NCBI RefSeq assembly: GCF_937873725.1
Contig: NZ_CALMYY010000124.1
Coordinates: 1-57,052, forward strand
Length of the DNA: 57,052 nt
DNA from: an uncultured Dietzia sp.
GTDB lineage: Bacteria; Actinomycetota; Actinomycetes; Mycobacteriales; Mycobacteriaceae
Reading direction: 5' to 3'
Shown here: positions 55,398 through 57,052 of the stretch, in pieces
Numbering within the stretch: position 1 is the stretch's first letter
How the letters are laid out: each line of letters begins with the position of its first letter
Notes under the pieces: generated by a model
Seen by the model: the letters and a program-made list of their open reading frames with translations, nothing else
Database searches by the model: none
Told to the model about the DNA's origin: nothing
Made by a program: the position numbers and the translations under genes

Positions 55398-55445
55398 CGG
55401 GACCCGGGGGGAGCGGCGTCGGTCCGGCGCCCCACCCGGGTCCCG
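55398..55445 (+). terminator. GC stem-loop in the rpsG-fusA spacer
   Basis: CGGGACCCGGG (55398-55408) pairs with CCCGGGTCCCG (55435-55445), an 11-bp perfect stem around a GC-rich loop. It could be a partial terminator or processing site that sets the ratio of S7 to EF-G. The rest of the spacer (55446-55587) has no clear ribosome site or promoter that I can defend. Confidence 0.5.
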
Positions 55446-55587
55446 TAGTCGCCCGCAGGGTGGCATCATTGAACAAGTGCCAGTGGCGCCTCGAACAGAG
55501 AGCGTGCCGGCGACAACACACAGACCCGGTTCGGACGGTCCACACAGGCCGCACGGACCACCGACGACTCACGATCGGGGAATATCC

Positions 55588-57052
55588 GTGGCACAGGACG
55601 TGCTGACCGACCTCAACAAGGTCCGCAACATCGGCATCATGGCGCACATCGACGCCGGTAAGACAACCGTCACCGAGCGCATCCTGTTCTACACGGGTGT
55701 CAACCGCAAGGCGGGCGAGACGCACGACGGCGCCTCGACCACCGACTGGATGGAGCAGGAGAAGGAGCGCGGCATCACCATCACGTCCGCCGCCGTCACC
55801 TGTTTCTGGTCCGACAACCAGATCAACATCATCGACACCCCGGGCCACGTCGACTTCACCGTCGAGGTGGAGCGGTCGCTGCGCGTCCTCGACGGCGCGG
55901 TCGCGGTGTTCGACGGCAAGGAGGGCGTCGAGCCCCAGTCGGAGCAGGTCTGGCGCCAGGCCGAGAAGTACGACGTCCCCCGCATCTGCTTTGTCAACAA
56001 GATGGACAAGATGGGCGCGGACTTCTACTACACGGTCCAGACCATCATCGACCGTCTCGGCGCGACGCCGCTCGTCCTGCAGCTGCCGATCGGCGCCGAG
56101 GACGACTTCGACGGCGTGGTCGACCTCGTCGAGATGAAGGCCCTCATCTGGCCCGGCAAGACCGAGATCGGCACCGAGGCGCAGGTCCAGGAGATCCCGG
56201 CCGAACTGCAGGACAAGGCCGCGGAGTACCGCGAGAAGCTGCTCGAGACCGTCGCCGAGAGCGACGAGGCCCTCATGGAGAAGTACTTCGGCGGCGAGGA
56301 GCTGACGAAGGAGGAGATCCAGGGCGCGATCCGCAAGATGGTCGTCAACGCCGAGATCTACCCGGTGCTGTGTGGCTCGGCGTACAAGAACAAGGGCATC
56401 CAGCCCCTGCTCGACGCCGTCATCGCGTACCTCCCCAACCCGCTGGACGTCGGCGAGGTGCAGGGCCACAAGGTCGGCGACGAGGAGACCATCGTCCTGC
56501 GCAAGCCGTCCAAGGACGAGCCCTTCGCGGCGCTGGCGTTCAAGATCGCGGTCCACCCGTTCTTCGGTGAGCTGACCTTCGTGCGCGTGTACTCGGGCCG
56601 GATCGACCCGAGCACCCAGGTGATGAACGCGACCAAGGGGAAGAAGGAGCGCGTCGGCAAGCTCTTCCAGATGCACGCCAACAAGGAGATGCCCGTCGAG
56701 GAGGCCGTGGCCGGCCACATCTACGCGTTCATCGGCCTGAAGGACACCACCACGGGCGACACCCTCTGCGACCTGCAGAACCAGGTGATCCTCGAGTCGA
56801 TGACCTTCCCGGCTCCGGTCATCGACGTCTCGATCGAGCCCAAGACCAAGGCCGACCAGGAGAAGCTCGGCACGGCCATCCAGAAGCTGGCCCGCGAGGA
56901 TCCGACGTTCTCCGTCCGGCTCGACGACGAGACCGGCCAGACCGTCATCGGCGGCATGGGCGAGCTCCACCTCGACGTGCTGGTGGACCGCATGCGGCGC
57001 GAGTTCAAGGTCGAGGCCAACGTCGGCAAGCCGCAGGTCGCCTACCGCGAGA
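55588..57052 (+). CDS. fusA: Elongation factor G, N-terminal part (3' truncated by the window)
   Basis: The first 488 residues of EF-G, the GTPase driving translocation. The reading frame begins with GTG at 55588 ([18 protein letters not shown]) and stays open to the window end. G1 is AHIDAGKTT near residue 20, the switch region is [14 protein letters not shown]3 is DTPGHVDFT near residue 89, and G4 is NKMD near residue 137; domain II follows ([15 protein letters not shown]), then the start of domain III. GTG is preferred because the family start aligns there; GGGGAA at 55577-55582 is a weak ribosome site. Sequence order rpsL-rpsG-fusA is the standard str operon; tuf would be expected next. 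Confidence 0.97.
   Translation, partial: MAQDVLTDLNKVRNIGIMAHIDAGKTTVTERILFYTGVNRKAGETHDGASTTDWMEQEKERGITITSAAVTCFWSDNQINIIDTPGHVDFTVEVERSLRVLDGAVAVFDGKEGVEPQSEQVWRQAEKYDVPRICFVNKMDKMGADFYYTVQTIIDRLGATPLVLQLPIGAEDDFDGVVDLVEMKALIWPGKTEIGTEAQVQEIPAELQDKAAEYREKLLETVAESDEALMEKYFGGEELTKEEIQGAIRKMVVNAEIYPVLCGSAYKNKGIQPLLDAVIAYLPNPLDVGEVQGHKVGDEETIVLRKPSKDEPFAALAFKIAVHPFFGELTFVRVYSGRIDPSTQVMNATKGKKERVGKLFQMHANKEMPVEEAVAGHIYAFIGLKDTTTGDTLCDLQNQVILESMTFPAPVIDVSIEPKTKADQEKLGTAIQKLAREDPTFSVRLDDETGQTVIGGMGELHLDVLVDRMRREFKVEANVGKPQVAYRE

Overview
The window comes from a very GC-rich, mycolic-acid-type actinobacterium (order Mycobacteriales; Dietzia or a relative of Rhodococcus/Gordonia fits, but the genus cannot be fixed from sequence alone). 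The reasons are the RpoB/RpoC/S12/S7/EF-G sequences, the many GTG starts, ATGA/GTGA stop-start overlaps, and several blocks that follow the gene order I recall for Mycobacterium tuberculosis (Rv0761c-Rv0771, Rv0751c-Rv0753c, Rv0958-Rv0959). No transposase, integrase, phage gene, tRNA, rRNA or CRISPR array was seen. Genes are tightly packed and no gene-free stretch exceeds about 210 bases.

Layout. 1-5.3 kb: end of rpoB, all of rpoC, then a strong terminator. 5.4-8.6 kb: a glycosyltransferase / methyltransferase / alpha-alpha toroid trio. 8.7-12.0 kb: F420-type oxidoreductase, SDR, pirin and an AhpD-like protein. 12.1-16.0 kb: a YccF membrane protein, then a MoxR/ChlI-like ATPase with a VWA partner, ending in a nested inverted repeat and a G-rich tract. 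16.2-20.6 kb (minus strand): methyltransferase, carboxymuconolactone-decarboxylase-like protein, 3-hydroxyisobutyrate-dehydrogenase-like protein, SDR and aldehyde dehydrogenase. 20.7-29.4 kb (plus strand): TetR, CYP123-like P450, SDR, CYP51, 3Fe-4S ferredoxin, NTF2-like protein, an unknown 427-residue protein, a FadD19-like acyl-CoA ligase and another SDR. 29.4-31.2 kb (minus): a second acyl-CoA ligase. 31.4-37.5 kb: valine catabolic genes (mmsA, isobutyryl-CoA dehydrogenase, mmsB), a GAF-LuxR regulator and an MHS-family transporter. 37.6-42.9 kb: MarR, class I CoA-transferase, a shortened AtuA paralogue and a third acyl-CoA ligase. 43.0-52.5 kb: an Atu/geranyl-CoA-carboxylase-like operon. 52.6-54.4 kb: NDMA-type (mycofactocin-dependent) alcohol dehydrogenase and TetR. 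54.3-57 kb: rpsL, rpsG and the start of fusA.

How the genes may work together (inference). About 49 kb of mostly lipid, terpenoid or branched-chain catabolism lies between rpoBC and the str operon. The P450s, ferredoxin, SDRs, alcohol and aldehyde dehydrogenases and FadD-like ligase would suit oxidation of a hydrophobic substrate to an alcohol, aldehyde, acid and CoA ester. The AtuA, biotin-dependent carboxylase, acyl-CoA dehydrogenase and hydratase genes suit breakdown of a beta-methyl-branched acyl-CoA (citronellyl/geranyl type, or the leucine/isovalerate analogue). The mmsA-ACAD-mmsB block suits valine/isobutyrate.

The regulatory DNA is unusually readable. There are overlapping divergent promoters with repeated boxes and an apparently leaderless tetR (20.64-20.70 kb), a perfect 32-bp palindrome before the alcohol dehydrogenase, a perfect 18-bp palindrome before the Atu operon, and a 22-bp promoter block shared by a ligase and a transporter gene. 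The least explained items are the two AtuA paralogues, one with about 95 residues missing internally, and the extended CYP51 operon.
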